A stretch of 64,000 nt of DNA. It comes from Acridotheres tristis. Lineage: Eukaryota; Chordata; Aves; Passeriformes; Sturnidae. Within the stretch, counting starts at the first letter, position 1, and each line of letters starts with the position of its first letter. The notes beneath the pieces are model-generated. The model saw only the letters and a program-made list of their open reading frames with translations, searched no databases and had not been told where the DNA came from. The translations under genes and the position numbers were made by a program. The stretch is taken from the NCBI GenBank assembly GCA_037013685.1, contig CM072919.1, positions 53,376,116 through 53,440,115 of the forward strand, written 5' to 3'. This document shows, in pieces, positions 50,249 to 62,845 of this stretch.

Positions 50249-52605
50249 CTGGACTTTTCTAACATACTTCAGATCATATTTATATCTCCGATATAAATAT
50301 AGTTTTGATACTGTTTTTCTTCTTTCTACTTCTTATTCTTCATAAGACCTTCCTGGATACTTTCCAGGGACTGTTTGTTTTCTGCTCCCTTACAAAGCTC
50401 CCTCTGAAGACGCCCATGGGGTTTTGCAAATAAGGAGATACCGGGCAAGTGGAAAAGCAGAAGACACCACTTGTGATTCCTTTCCCCCAGCTACCAGAAC
50501 CTTCCATTCACTGCCAACCTGTCTTTAACATTCCCAATGATATTTTTGTACATCTACCATCAGTTAAAAGGAACTCTCACTGTCCAGCAGAAATGAGACC
50601 AGTGGGTTGTCCATCAGTTCATTCTCTCTTGCACAATTGGAAGGAGCAAACTGCTTCTTCATTTAGTGCCACCAGTCTCACTTAGCCACAAAGGTGCTTA
50701 AGTAGCATTAAGATCTGCTCTAGGCATGAATGTGATGAAGAAACTCAGAATGGTCATTACTTGCCCTAGAAAACAGGCTTCCCAAACACAGGCACAAATT
50801 TTGATTTCTGGTGGGTGTTGTTTTGTGCTGGTAAATTTGAAACATGAGGCAGCACACCCCTGTGCTGCCTTCTAGGAATATGCCTGGGTAGAAGATTGTG
50901 TCTGGGCTAGGTGTAGAGATGAGCTGGCCCTGCAGTGATGGCTCAGGTTGACCACACATCAGGTACTTGAAGGCAGAGCCGTGTCTGCACTGCTTATTTG
51001 TCCCCAGCCTCAGGCAACAGCTCACCTGCTCTTCAATTCGCAGGTCACAGAAACAGAAAGGCAGCAGTCACGTCATTACTTCTCACCTAAAATGGGCAGT
51101 TTGGACCCTTTGTGTAGAAGGTCTTCCAGAACCATTGCCTTGATTGCTGCAATTCAGTGGGCCTGTCCTGAGCATCCTGGGGAGGATCCTGTGTAGGACT
51201 CTTATGACAAGGAAAAGGAAGCTATTTTCTACGGAAAAGGGAGTGTGGAAGACGTTCACGTTAGTACTATTTACTGATAGAGACTGGAAATGGTGGGAAG
51301 GGGAGGAACATACATAAGAACGAGAAGGAAATAGAAGGAGCTAGAAGGTGTCAGAACTTGCATACGTGGTTTGGACTGCACCAGCTGTTTAGGCGGGTTG
51401 AGCAAAAGGATGTAGATCCTAAAATCCTGAGCCTACAATGAGCAACTTCCAAACCTTCCCCATTTTGGAGTTGTTCTGGTCCTGACACTGGTGCAGAAAT
51501 GAATCCCTCTCTGAACAACTGGGAATTCACTGAGTTCATATAGCCAGATGTCTCTTGAATAATGAACTCTTGTGTCATGGGACATAAAAGGCTCCTACAA
51601 GGTAAAAGCTTTTCCTACAAGGTCAGCAGCTGGCAGCAGGTATAAACAACGCAAATGTCCAAAGGGTCTTTCAGTGTCCATTTCCTTTGGATGATAGTTT
51701 CAGTTTTCGAGGAGAGATACTCAAATTTCCCCTGCCCACCAGGCCTCATCTTTCCTATAAAAAATCTACCACCCACTCTCTTTCCTAATATCCATGTTCT
51801 TAGATGTGGAAATATGTTTGCTGTGCAGGAAAACTAGCTTCGAGTGTCCAATATTCTTTGATGTTTTGACCTTGGAGCAACAATTAATTTCAAATAAATA
51901 ATCCCAACTACATAAATAATGATGCATTCCACCAGAAGTCATAAATCTCCAAAGTTTGTGAGACAATTACTTAAAAAAATAAAAATTGTATGTCTATGCA
52001 TACAGACTTTCAAGTACACAATATTGAAATACTTAGTGTATTCAAAAATTGATGATGTTTTAAATGTGTGTATATAAACACATGCATAGGCACATTATAT
52101 GCAGTAGTAATAATATTTTTTATGTATAACATGCTACAGAAATAAAGGAGCAGCAAAGTGTTTTACTTAGAGGTAACAGCAGCAAGAGCAACTCTCTCCA
52201 GCCATCCTATATGTGACTGTGTTAGAGGTGAATCTGATTATTTCAAAAAAAGGCATGATTTGTGATCATACTATAAATGGTTTGATGAAACCATTAAAAC
52301 ATTCTGGAAAATGTATTTCAACAAATTACTGCCAATAACTTAACATTTACTTTCATGGAAGTGTCTCTACTTCAAGAATATTTCTGTTTTTAAATATCTA
52401 AAATACCTTTTGAAAACTTTAAAGAAGTTTTTAAACACTTCTCCATCTACATAGGTGTATTACAGGTGAAAATTTTGGAATTCTGAATTACGTTTTGCAA
52501 ATTTCTAACTAATATTTTTGTCACCCTGAAATACACTGAAAATCACATAACAAAGTCACTCCTGTGTCTGGATCCATGTCTCATCATGCAGCTCTGCAGT
52601 GGTAA
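50249..52605. other. Non-coding unique sequence
   Basis: No gene or transposon recognised. Confidence 0.45.
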
Positions 52606-52659
52606 CTGAGGTTGATTTGGGTCTAAACCACAAAAAGTGGTTTAGACCCAAATCCTCAG
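52606..52659. repeat. Strong hairpin: inverted repeat of 23 bp with a 3-base bulge
   Basis: Left arm 52606-52631 (CTGAGG, extra TTG, then ATTTGGGTCTAAACCAC); loop AAAAA (52632-52636); right arm 52637-52659 (GTGGTTTAGACCCAAAT, then CCTCAG). All 23 opposed positions pair; only the TTG is unpaired. The hairpin is too short for a typical microRNA precursor. Confidence 0.95.
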
Positions 52660-53472
52660 CTTTATTTCAGCACATATCCCCTACACAGCACCAAGAGGAA
52701 CTTTGTGAGCAATTTCACAGCCTGAGCTTGTTTCCATTCCAGCAGTACAGTTCAGACAAAATACACTGTATTTTCTACATCAAATAGTGTCCTGGATATA
52801 GTGATGAAAACCAAGCACTGAGATTATACAGAGGCAGGGACAAGCCAACTCTATCTCCCAGTTGCTTTGAAATGTCTTTGCTTCATATCATTTTATGTCC
52901 TTATAACAGCCTATAAGACAAGTTTGCTAAAGTAATCTACAGGTAAAAAACCTAATAAAAGGAAACTAATAACTGTTCAATTGGTATCTATAGCAAATAT
53001 CAACTTTTATAGACAAAGAAGAGGGAGAAGTTACCCACAGTTTAAGTTAAACACTCACTTAAACTTTTTCTTAACCTTTTTGAAGAATTAAGCCAGAATG
53101 ATGAAGTCAATGCTGCAAAGCCCAAGCTCAACATTTATGTTTGTTCCCTAGGACAAATACTTCACATGTAAAAAAGAATATGTTTCAAATCAGCTCACTG
53201 CACGGTTCTAGGAAATATTCTGTAAAACTGTGTTCTGTATTCATTTGGACGTGTGTCACTTGGGGCTCTCTCATAGATAAAAGGCTCCTTTTCCTGTTCT
53301 TTGTTGTGTGTCTCTGATTTCTAGATAACTGAAACAAGAGAAGAGGAGTGTACTTAGGAGTGATACTTTCTGAGCTGTTCTTGGCTTGCATCCCTACTGC
53401 AAGGCTTGCCATTATGATTTTTTTTAAAGAAACATGTGACAAGCAGTTGGACTGATAACAAAAAAGCTGAGT
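52660..53472. other. Non-coding unique sequence
   Basis: Nothing recognised. Confidence 0.45.
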
Positions 53473-53671
53473 GGGAAAGGGAAGGGAAGGGAAGGGAAGG
53501 GAAGGGAAGGGAAGGGAAGGAAAGGAAAGGAAAGGAAAGGAAAGGAAAGGAAAGGAAAGGAAAGGAAAGGAAAGGAAAGGAAAGGAAAGGAAAGGAAAGG
53601 AAAGGAAAGGAAAGGAAAGGAAAGGAAAGGAAAGGAAAGGAAAGGAAAGGAAAGGAAAGGAAAGGAAAAAA
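53473..53671. repeat. (GGGAA)n then (GGAAA)n compound microsatellite
   Basis: About eight GGGAA units (53478-53520) switch cleanly to about 29 GGAAA units (53521-53667). It is all purine on the plus strand. Since 5-bp units have no stop codon in two plus frames, it creates long Lys/Glu/Gly/Arg open frames (53436-53711 and 53471-53764) that are artefacts. Confidence 0.97.
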
Positions 53672-54829
53672 GAAGTCTACACCAAATGTTTTACTGGTAC
53701 TGAAGGAATAATATTCTCGTTTTATTCAGAAGTACTTCACTACTTCCATGTTCTGAGAAAATAGACAGAAAAGTGTCACAGTGACGTCAGATAAGCTCCA
53801 GGGTAAAGGAGCTTGCTGCCCTCTCCAGTACTTTGACGAAAGTGTGTCTTTGAAAGCTGCAACTTTTGCAATAACATTTAATTATCTGCAAGGGCATTTT
53901 GATGCAACTGATTTCAGAAGAATAAGGTTAACTTCTGAGCTCCATCAGAGAGTTCCACCCTGTGTCCTTGGCCAATTACCCTACAAGTCTTGAATATTTC
54001 TTTCCCAGTCTATTTAGTGGAGGACAAAGAAAAATATTGTAAACCTGACTTCCAGTATTTTCTAAAAATTGACTCATGGCTTCTAGTTGCTTTATAACCA
54101 TGCCAAGAGTATCAATCAGGCTTGGACCCAGGTTCAAAAGCTGATGTGAGCTCTGTTTCTGCAGATGGTAGTCCATATTTATAAAACAAACTGCAAAGTT
54201 AAGAACACCAAGCAAATCTAATAAGCTTGCTATTGTTTGAAACAGCAAATCAAAAGCACTAAATCACATAGTTTTGATGGGGCATTTTAGCCTACTTCAT
54301 GTGAACTTTGTGGAAGTATAGAAGAAATTTTTTTAGCCCTGTAAATTCTTGCATGATACTAAAGAAAAGGAAAGTGACCATAAACCTTACGGAGCTTCAG
54401 AAAATGCCAAATTCATATATAGGGTGTATGGGCCTTTTATTTTTCTCTTGAAATTAACATGTTCTTTTCTGGCTGAGATGTCATGAATGGGTCTGTTTCA
54501 TAAAAACAAGGGGAAAATGGGGACTCAGAAATGAGGGTGTTTGTGAATGTGAAAGCTTGCATTTTCTCATGCAAATTTTCCTTAATAAACAAATAATCTT
54601 CCAACTGCCAGAACTGATTGTACCCAGAAGATCGTTCGAAAAACTTTCTGCTCAACACCTGCTATTCTGGTCCTGGCTTTTGTAGTCACCGCAACACGGA
54701 TCCTGAGATCCTCCCAGCTACAACAACAAGCTTTTGCAGGAACAAACCCAACTCGCAAACCCATCAAAAATGTGTCCGCAGCACAGCTCCTCGCCGCCTG
54801 ACAATGTTTGCTGAGCCATCCATCCAAGA
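53672..54829. other. Unique sequence upstream of the CpG island
   Basis: No gene recognised. An octamer ATGCAAAT (the POU-factor motif) lies at 54569-54576, about 270 bp left of the CpG island. Confidence 0.45.
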
Positions 54830-54837
54830 GCAGCTGC

Positions 54838-55160
54838 TGCCGCCGGGGCCGGAGCGGGCGCGCAGGCCAAGGGCGGACCCGCGCTCCCCCGGCGCGCTCC
54901 AATGCGCGCTCCCCCGGCGCGCTCCAATGCGCGCTCCCCCGGCGCGCTCCAATGCGCGCTCCCCAGCGCGCTCCCCCGGCGCTCCCCGGCGCGGCCACAA
55001 GATGTCGCTGCGCCCCGCGCCGCTCCCGGCCCGCGCTCCTGGCTGGAGCTCGCCCGTGTTCCTGGCCCCGGGGATGCGGGAATATCATCCATCGTGCCGC
55101 CCGCACCGGGGTCATAACAGCGCCTCTGCTGCGCCGGCCCGGGGTCAGAAAACCGGGCGT
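54838..55160. promoter_or_regulatory. CpG island, candidate promoter
   Basis: A sharp shift from AT-rich DNA to about 320 bp dense in G+C and CpG (GGAGCGGGCGCGC, CCCGGCGCGGCC). It is the only such host-like island in the window. It is not in a recognised transposon. Long open frames on both strands (plus 54618-55220, minus 54582-55115) result from scarcity of AT-rich stops and the repeat, and I recognise no protein in them. An ATG in fair context (CACAAGATGTC, ATG at 55001) would give a frame ending at 55220. Transcription direction cannot be told, and no TATA box is evident. It could be the promoter and first exon of a gene or lncRNA lying outside or across the window. Confidence 0.7.
54877..54990. 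repeat. 25-bp GC-rich tandem repeat within the CpG island
   Basis: AAT triplets at 54901, 54926 and 54951 mark a 25-bp period; the unit reads AATGCGCGCTCCCCC followed by GGCGCGCTCC. Partial copies flank it on both sides. Each unit is itself two similar halves built on GCGCGCTCC. Since 25 is not a multiple of three, the translation would change frame at each unit, which argues against a conserved protein repeat. Confidence 0.92.
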
Positions 55161-57383
55161 CAGTCTGCTCTTCTCACTGAGTCCACTAAGCTACAGCACA
55201 GCTACAAGGACTGCATGTAGAACACCCTTTTAAATCAATTTTAGCGTTATTCCACTAACTGGTGACAGCACATACAAGTCCTCTGGAAATAGGCTTGCTT
55301 CTTCTGAAGTCTCTGAGAAAAAGTCCATGGATTCCTACCAAAGCTTGCAGATCATAAGTTGGAGTTCACCGAGACAGAAAGCGGCAAAGGGACGTCCTAT
55401 AAACAAGTACCCTCTTCTACACAGGAATTATCCTGTCATCCAGGAACTATCCTCCCATTCAATTAGCAAAGGAGATGGAGGCACTAATTCTCCTTTCATC
55501 TCTGTAGGTGTAAAGCCGGCTTAATTCTGCCAGTTTCTGCCTATGCCACTGTGATTGTATGACTACAACTTGGTGTTAGATCAAAACTAAGCTCCACACA
55601 GTATGTCTTGCAAGACAGTCATGAAAGGATTTTTTTAAATATTCGTGAGCTCAGGTAAAAAATAAGCGGCCTCACTTTGGGAATGCAATCATTGCTGAAT
55701 GCCAAGAATAACAAAAAGGGTCTGAGTTTGCTGCATTCGCAATGGCTTTTCTGTTGCATAAAGCCATTAGTTTAACTCTGGCAGTGTGGCATAAAGAAAA
55801 ATGCTTGAAAGACCACACCTTTTAGTGGGGCACTTGTGTTATCCTCTGTGTCAGACTTAGATGGATCCTCAGTTCCCACTTCCAGCTGCAAAAATGCAGC
55901 TATCAATGTAAATTACTTTAATCTTGCAAATGGAAAATAAATCTCCCAAATATTACCCATATTTTCTATTTTTTCTATTTCTATTTTCTACCAGGATTTG
56001 AAGGTTTTCTCTACATTAAGTTTCCGTCAAAGCTGTTTAACTTGTTAGTGACCAATAGTCTTCTTAACACAACAAGTCTGATTTTGGAAGACAGGATTAT
56101 TCATTACATATGTCCTATTGCACATTATAATGATTTCTGTCCATCTTTACTGTGAAACTGTTAACAAAGTATTCTTAAACTCCATTAATAACCTCCCCTA
56201 CTGAAATAATCCCTTTATGACCACAGAGAGTTCAGCTCAGATTGCTTCTTCAAAGTCAAATGGAGAATTTTTGACAGAAAGATCGGAGCCCAAACCTACT
56301 GCTTTAAGCGGTGTCAGGAGCACTGCACTGCAGTGGCCACAAAGCCACTTGGCCCAGGTGTGCTGGGCTTCCAGCTTCTCGACCTGGCCTGTATTTCATT
56401 GCTGCTGCTGGCACCACGCTCTACTGTGCAATGGACACACGCCCCTACTTACCTGGGGGTTTTGGTTACCTTATTTTCTAAGTACCTCAAAAGCTTTCAA
56501 ACCTATTTCTAGGAGGGTACCTTGTTGCAGCTTGTGCATTGGTTGCTTTCTCTCAGTTTTTGGAGATGAAGAAGAGGAGATATATGTGAAAATTCACACT
56601 TAGCCTGGCACACTGCCTTGGTCAGATCCAGCTAGCTCCTGCCCTGCACTGAGAAACCAGCAGATGTTCACAGATCCTGCACAAGGGTTCTCTGTGTGAC
56701 ACATTTCCCACAATACCGAGATAAAATGTCTCAGCTGTGCCCAGACTGTCTGCATGTGTAAGGACTAGACTTGTCTTTGATGGAGTTTTATATACTGTAC
56801 ATACTGTACATTTTTTGTGAGAAGAAATATATTTCAGGGTTTGCTTTAATGGCAGATTGTGGGTATTTGTGCATATTGTAGAGTGTGTTTCCAAGACATT
56901 TCCGTTTTAAATAATTCTCTATGCAGTTGAGCCCAAAAGCATGAAATAAAATTAACACCAATATTAACTGCATGATTTATTTCATTAGGGCTGGCTTTTG
57001 AATGCTAATGTTACCTGACCTGTAAGCAGCTGTTACAAGTAAATCAAAAGTAAATTATTTTATAATATAACGCCGAACTTTTTCTTCTTTCAGTATATAA
57101 AATATTTTCCTTTCCTTTGAATAGTTCAGTTGTATTACTATTACACACTTATGTACACTTCTCCTTTCATTCTTTTGTTTGTTCTGTTTTATTAGTGAGG
57201 CAGTCTTACTCCCGCAACTAAGTATATTTGTGTATTGATGACAATGACGTAGTGAAAACGCTAAGCTGTGCTGAAATAGATGAGGCCTGTTACACCCGTT
57301 CTGATTTATCTGACTCCTTTGCTAATTTGCCAGCCTGAAATCTTTGGCGCAATTTCAGACCATGTCTCTGGCAGCGCCAGGCC

Positions 57384-57402
57384 TTTTTTTTTTTTTTTTT
57401 TT
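57384..57402. repeat. Poly(T) run
   Basis: Nineteen consecutive T. No LINE or SINE body is attached. Confidence 0.9.
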
Positions 57403-59256
57403 GTATGTCTGTCTGTGTCACTGTAGTCTAAGGCTTTTGCTCTATTTTCACTACAGATGATGTAGCTCAAACTTAAAGTGCCACACCATACATTCTGTAT
57501 CTTAAATCCCACATTTTTTTTCCCTTTTTTCCCTCCTGCTATAAAAAAAGGAAGCAAAGCAACCTGAGGAGAGAAGGTATTTTGTACAGGTTTCTCGAGC
57601 TGCACACATGCCTATCACACATTCCCACAGAGCTTGGAGCTAGTTTGGAACACCAGCATCTGACTGCAACAGTAGTTTATGGCTCAGGTCCTGGTCCTCT
57701 ACTGGAACTACTTGTGCAATTGCAGTCACTCGGAGTTGTCTGTCCACATTTCTCCACTTGGTAGCAATTGCTGCATGTAAAGCTAATGAGAAGGATTTCC
57801 TTCTTCTGCCTTCATAAACCAGAAGAAAGAGAAGCTGCATAGATCATGATGAACGTGTATTTGCATTCTTGATACAAATCTGTAATTATATTATCCTGAG
57901 AAATTCCTTATGACATAATATTCTAAGAAATTACTCACATGACCTCTGTTTCCAATCAGGAGAAATATACTTTTAAAGAAAGTATTGTACTTGATAAAAT
58001 TATTTCTGGATTTGTCTTAGAAAATCCTTAATGCATGAAAAAGTCTCACAATACAGTTGCTTTAGCATACTAAAGGAATTAAATTAGTGACACTGCAGAT
58101 AGACCCCCATGGAGAAAGATCAGAGAAATCTCAAGCTCCATCAAGGAAGTCCATCAGTCCAGTACTGTTTTCAAAAAGGAATTCGGAGTCCTCCTGGAGA
58201 CACAGGGACTCAAAGAACACTCACAGCTGGCCTGAGAAGTTCACATTCATTCTTGCTGAGCTTTGTGTGGAAAAAACACCAGTATAGTTTGTCACTGCTC
58301 ATTTACATTTTTAGGGTTATGTTTGGCAGGAAAGGATGAGAACTTTCCTTTATCAAAAACCAAAACTAAGTAATTCTTCCTCGCTGAACTATTCTTGATC
58401 TTTGGCAAATGCTTGATAGACCATACAAAAGCTACACCACAGAGTGTCATTAATTTTACCACAAAACTCAATTGAAATTTCTTTTGAAAAATTATATGCA
58501 TAGACTACAGGCAATAAAGAGCAAAGGTAACACATCAAATTCAGATTCATTTATTTTGATCCTAAAAAGATTTTAAGCAATACTGTTCCTATTCCTGTGA
58601 GTGGATAATATATCTTTCAGCTGATTCTTAGGTGTATGACAGCTGTAGGCAAAAAAAAATTTGTTTACTGGGGGTAGATTTTTAGTGTTTTATTTTAGTC
58701 CTGTTTTCTCCTCCCTTTTTTCTACCTTTAGTGATTATTTAGTGAAGTCTGAAGATTGAACTTCCTTATATCTTGCTTCTTTTTCATATTCACATGGGTA
58801 AGAACAAACAGACATTACCAGGGTATGTTGTACTGTCATGATGTAGGTACTACCATGAAATTTTCAATACAAATTAATTAGCATAAATTATTTGGTAACA
58901 AAATGATTGATTTTTGAGAAATTCCTGGCAGCAAATATTTGGCTCCAATTCAAACAAGTACTTAAGAACATGCTTTGTCAGGGTCACTTTCACTCTTGCA
59001 GTTAATTGGGATTACAATTTATCTTTCATTAAAACAAAGCGCTTAAGAAAAGAAATCTCCTTAAAGCATTTAAGAAGAGGAGCAGTTTAAATGTCTTTTG
59101 ACATAAATACTTCCTCAGGAAATGCGTCAGACAGGTTTATAAAAAGATCAAGACGAAAAGCTAGCTCTTCAGTACGATCGCCATGTGTGCTTTATGGGAA
59201 AATAGGAGCCCAAATAAAACTGCCAGATGCAAAGCTGCTTCATCAGCTCACTCAAT

Positions 59257-59299
59257 TTCTAATTTAGAGGGTTATTGCTTCTAATTTAGAGGGTTATTG
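59257..59299. repeat. 21-bp perfect tandem duplication
   Basis: Two identical copies beginning TTCTAATTTAGAGGG (59257-59277 and 59279-59299) separated by one C. Confidence 0.92.
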
Positions 59300-62200
59300 T
59301 AGAACTAGGAAAACAGTCATGGAAAGTCAAACAGGGAAAATTTGTTTCCTAAAAATGCTATGAGAATGAGAAGGGAAGGCAGAGCCATTTGGTTTTTAGT
59401 TAACTGTGTCCTAAAGGTGATATTTTCCCTAAGTAGATCCCCTTCCCTGCAGGAAGAATATAATCTTCCAAAATTGGAGAAACAATACAAGACAACCTTA
59501 TTTCTCTAGACATGCCAAGCCCTTCACACAAATTTTCACCCTCCAGAAGCAGGGAGTGGCAGGTCCAGAGGCCAAAGCCAAGGATGTGTCAGCCCTGGTG
59601 GGTAAAGCCATGGCCACCTGAGCACACATTTTGTTCCAGAGGTGATGGAGGAACTTGACAACATCCATTTCTGGTACTAGCTAGTGCAAGCCCTGCTGGC
59701 TACAAGAAACTTCACTTCTTTGTGACAGTTTGCAGTTTTAGGGTGGAGCAGGATGCAAAATTGTTCCTTGGGTGGTTGACATTGTTGAAGACACTGCTGG
59801 GAACAGATTCATAATATATATATATGTTACAAATACATTTGGCATGTCTGAGTTTAAGGTGGGAGGAAATATTGGTTAGAGGTGCCTGAGTAGCAGTGCA
59901 CTTACTGTTTCGAGGTACTGAGTCCAGTTGTAATCCCAGACTTCATTCTCAATTTAAGCTCAAGTAGTCTAAAGGAAGTCCCTCTGTACTTCATTTCTTT
60001 ATGGCGTTTGTCTTCCTTATCACTGTCTGTGTGCCTTCTTCCAAACAGTAGCAGTCATTTGTTTAGTAGACTTACTCAATGTCTCAACTGAGACTTATTC
60101 TGTTGATTTTACCTTTGAAATTTTGTGGCTGAAGATAGTTTAATCCGTGTCTTTGGATGGGAAGAGAACAGCAGAGAAGTTTTCATTTCAAAGACTGCAT
60201 CTACTGAAAAACTTAGTGCAAGATGAGTGGAAAGGAGCAGTAGGAGAGCCTGCAGAATAGGTGACGCATTGAAATTGTATGATTTTCTCTTCCCACTTCT
60301 CATTACTTTTGGACTAGCCATCTAGTTAAGCTCTGCTATATATATTTTTTTATTGTTATTTTTATTGATATATGTATACAAAAATTATAAACATTACAGT
60401 TTTTCAGTTTTAAAAATATGTGTGTACATAGAAACAACCCCGCATAGGAACAAAAGAAATGTACATTAACCCTCTGGATCCAAAGGACTTTGGGAAATGG
60501 GCTGCCTGCCCGTGAAGGACAGGTGAGAGAAGCAGAGATTCAAAAGAATGTGAGGGAGAAAAGACAGGGACGCAAGGGAGAGGAAACAGGAGACCAGAAA
60601 GAGGGGACTCCAGGCTGAAAGCAGCCTTCACACTTAATTAACAGGATCTGCTTCAGGGGGAACAGAAAGACATACTCCCCCTCCCCCAGTCCTTTGCAAC
60701 TGCAACATCAGAAACTCCAGTACACAGAAAAGACATAAACCAGCAAAATCTGATGTTTTAAACATTTGCCATTACAAAAAAAAAAGGTTAAAAGACTTTT
60801 GAAAATGACACTGTATTCAAGGCAATAGGGAGATCAGACAATGTCTGTCCAGAGCCCAGATCTTTGTCTGGCATTTCTCTGTGGTACCATAGTGCAGCCA
60901 GGAATTACCTGTAATAACAGGCTTTGAAGCAATAGGTATTTCATTCCTTGGGGGAAGCAGCTCTGAATCTCTCTGAGTCTAGCACAGCAAATAGATCTTT
61001 TTCCAGGCCTCCCAGCCACAATCAGAATACAGTATCCATCCCAAACTGAGACTTTGTTTTTTGGACAGTTTCTCAGAATCTACTTGGAACATGGATTTTC
61101 TAAAATTTTTTGCCTCTTTTCTGGTAATAACATCTAATCAGCACATGAAGAAGGCAAGTAAAACCTTCTATTGCATACAAATCAACCACCTCTAAAGATC
61201 CAAAGACCACAAAGCATTTTTTAATTTGGGGTACTGCCTTACAAAACAAATCCCAAAATGCTAATGCATCAGACATCATGTCAGACACATCACAGCATTA
61301 TTGTGGGGGCTATTGTTAGCAAGTTGAAATCATATATCACTTTTCAGTTTAAAAAGGGAGGGTATCAAATGAAAAGCCAGAAACAAAACTTGTCAGTTTT
61401 GCCCAGAAAGCCATTGTTCTTTGCTCACTAAATAAAACTAGGTGATTAGCTTTCAAAGGGATGGGCTCCCACAGTATTAAAAAATCAAATACTATCTAGT
61501 TCCTTCAATGCTGTAAAATTACTATATGGACTGAAAAGAGGAGTCTGCTATAACTTCTTTCTGTCAAGATAATAATACGTTTTCTAACTTCAAGGACTAG
61601 GACTGTGAAGGAACTTTAGCTGTTTCTTTCTCAGGTACGTGCCTGATTGCAGATGCTTTTGCAGAATGTCAGTTTTAGTGCTTTTGTGACATCTTGTTGC
61701 TTTTATCAAACAAGATGTTCATTGTTCTTGGACCACATGGACCACTTGTGTTCAACAATAGTTACCACAATCAGGTGGTGGAAAGGTCTATGAGCAGCAT
61801 TTTGATCAGGAATAACATGTCTGTTTTTCAGGACAGAACCCGAGCAGATGGTATCTCTTACATTGTTTCATATATATCCTCCTTCAAGAAGGTCTTTCTC
61901 AACATTGCTTAGAAGTAAAATTTCATAATTAACTGTGTGTAAATTGATGTACTCTGAAAAGGCATATATATATAACATATTGCATAATGCACAGCACATT
62001 AGTAGACACCAACAGTGGCAAGGATCCTATAAAAAACAACATTTTCTCCAGTAGTTTAGAAACAATAACTTCTAAAACTAGCACTGATTCTGTTGCCTAA
62101 TAAAAACACATCAGGAAAACTTTTTATCAGCTCCATCACATAATTTATTTCAGACTTGCAAAAGTTCATAACTCAGTCGTTTAATAATGGTGCAGCACAG

Positions 62201-62434
62201 CTTTTGTGTATGGGAAAGAGAAGGCTTAGAGTGAGTTGGTAGCTAGGAAGGACTTAATGTGGAGGTGCAGAAACCTGCATCACCTCAGGCTGTTGAAAGT
62301 CCTTTGCTTTTGTTAGCAAGTTTACACTTGTGAGTTACTGTGACAGATGAGTCAGCTGTCTTTTAATCACACTCAGGAACAGTGACATATCCAGCACTTG
62401 TGACCTAACTGCAGGCACTCATGTACAAAAAGTC

Positions 62435-62845
62435 CCACAATCCCAGAATCAACTAGCTTGGAGACCTCTGAGATCATCGAGCCAAATCTTTGAACATTGC
62501 CACATAAACTAGAACAAGTCACTGAGTGCCACATCCTGTCTTTTATTAAACACCTCCAGGGACAATGACTCCACCACCTCCTTGGGCAGCCCATTCCAAT
62601 ATTTAATCACCCCTTCTGTGACAAAATTCCTCCTTATGTTCAACCTGAACCTCCCCTGGCAGAGGTTGAGACTGTGTCCTCTCATCCTGTCTCTTGCTAC
62701 TGAGAGAAGAGCCTGACCCCCACCTGGCTACAGCCTCTTTCAGGTAGCTGCAGAGAGTCGTGATATCAGCCTCGAGCCTTTCTCCAGGTCAAACTGCCTG
62801 CTGCTGCTCCTCATAGGACTTACCCCGTAGACTTAAACCTCTTTT
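62435..62845 (-). mobile_element. CR1 LINE, 3' portion (about 0.4 kb)
   Basis: The left edge has CCACAATCCCAGAATCAAC, then TGGAGACCTCTGAGATCATC. It continues with CCTCCAGGGACAATGACTCC, TTGGGCAGCCCATTCCAAT and CTGTGTCCTCTCATCCTGTC, the complemented CR1 3' UTR and ORF2 end, finishing at CTCATAGGACTT and a few bases beyond. Truncated and inactive. Confidence 0.92.

Larger units (their letters stand above)
55161..62434. other. Non-coding unique sequence
   Basis: No transposon recognised. It includes a T run at 57384-57402, a 21-bp tandem duplication at 59257-59299, a short (TA)n near 59814-59824 and an AT-rich stretch at 60335-60420. Open frames up to 128 codons (56217-56603 plus) show no recognisable similarity. 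Confidence 0.45.

Noticed and set aside
53436..53764. Lys/Glu/Gly/Arg-repeat open frames
   Set aside because: Direct translation of a pentamer microsatellite that happens to lack stop codons.
54582..55220. 200-codon (plus) and 177-codon (minus) open frames over the CpG island
   Set aside because: Open on both strands because of GC-richness. The 25-bp repeat is not in multiples of three, and no protein family is recognised. Kept only as a promoter candidate.
56449..56457. Strong splice-donor match (CAGGTAAGT type) on the minus strand
   Set aside because: Same reasoning. There is no credible exon to its right.
59540..59630. Short frame around GCCAAAGCCAAGGATGTG that looked like a processed-pseudogene piece
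   Set aside because: Too short, followed by stops, and not attributable to any protein I can name.
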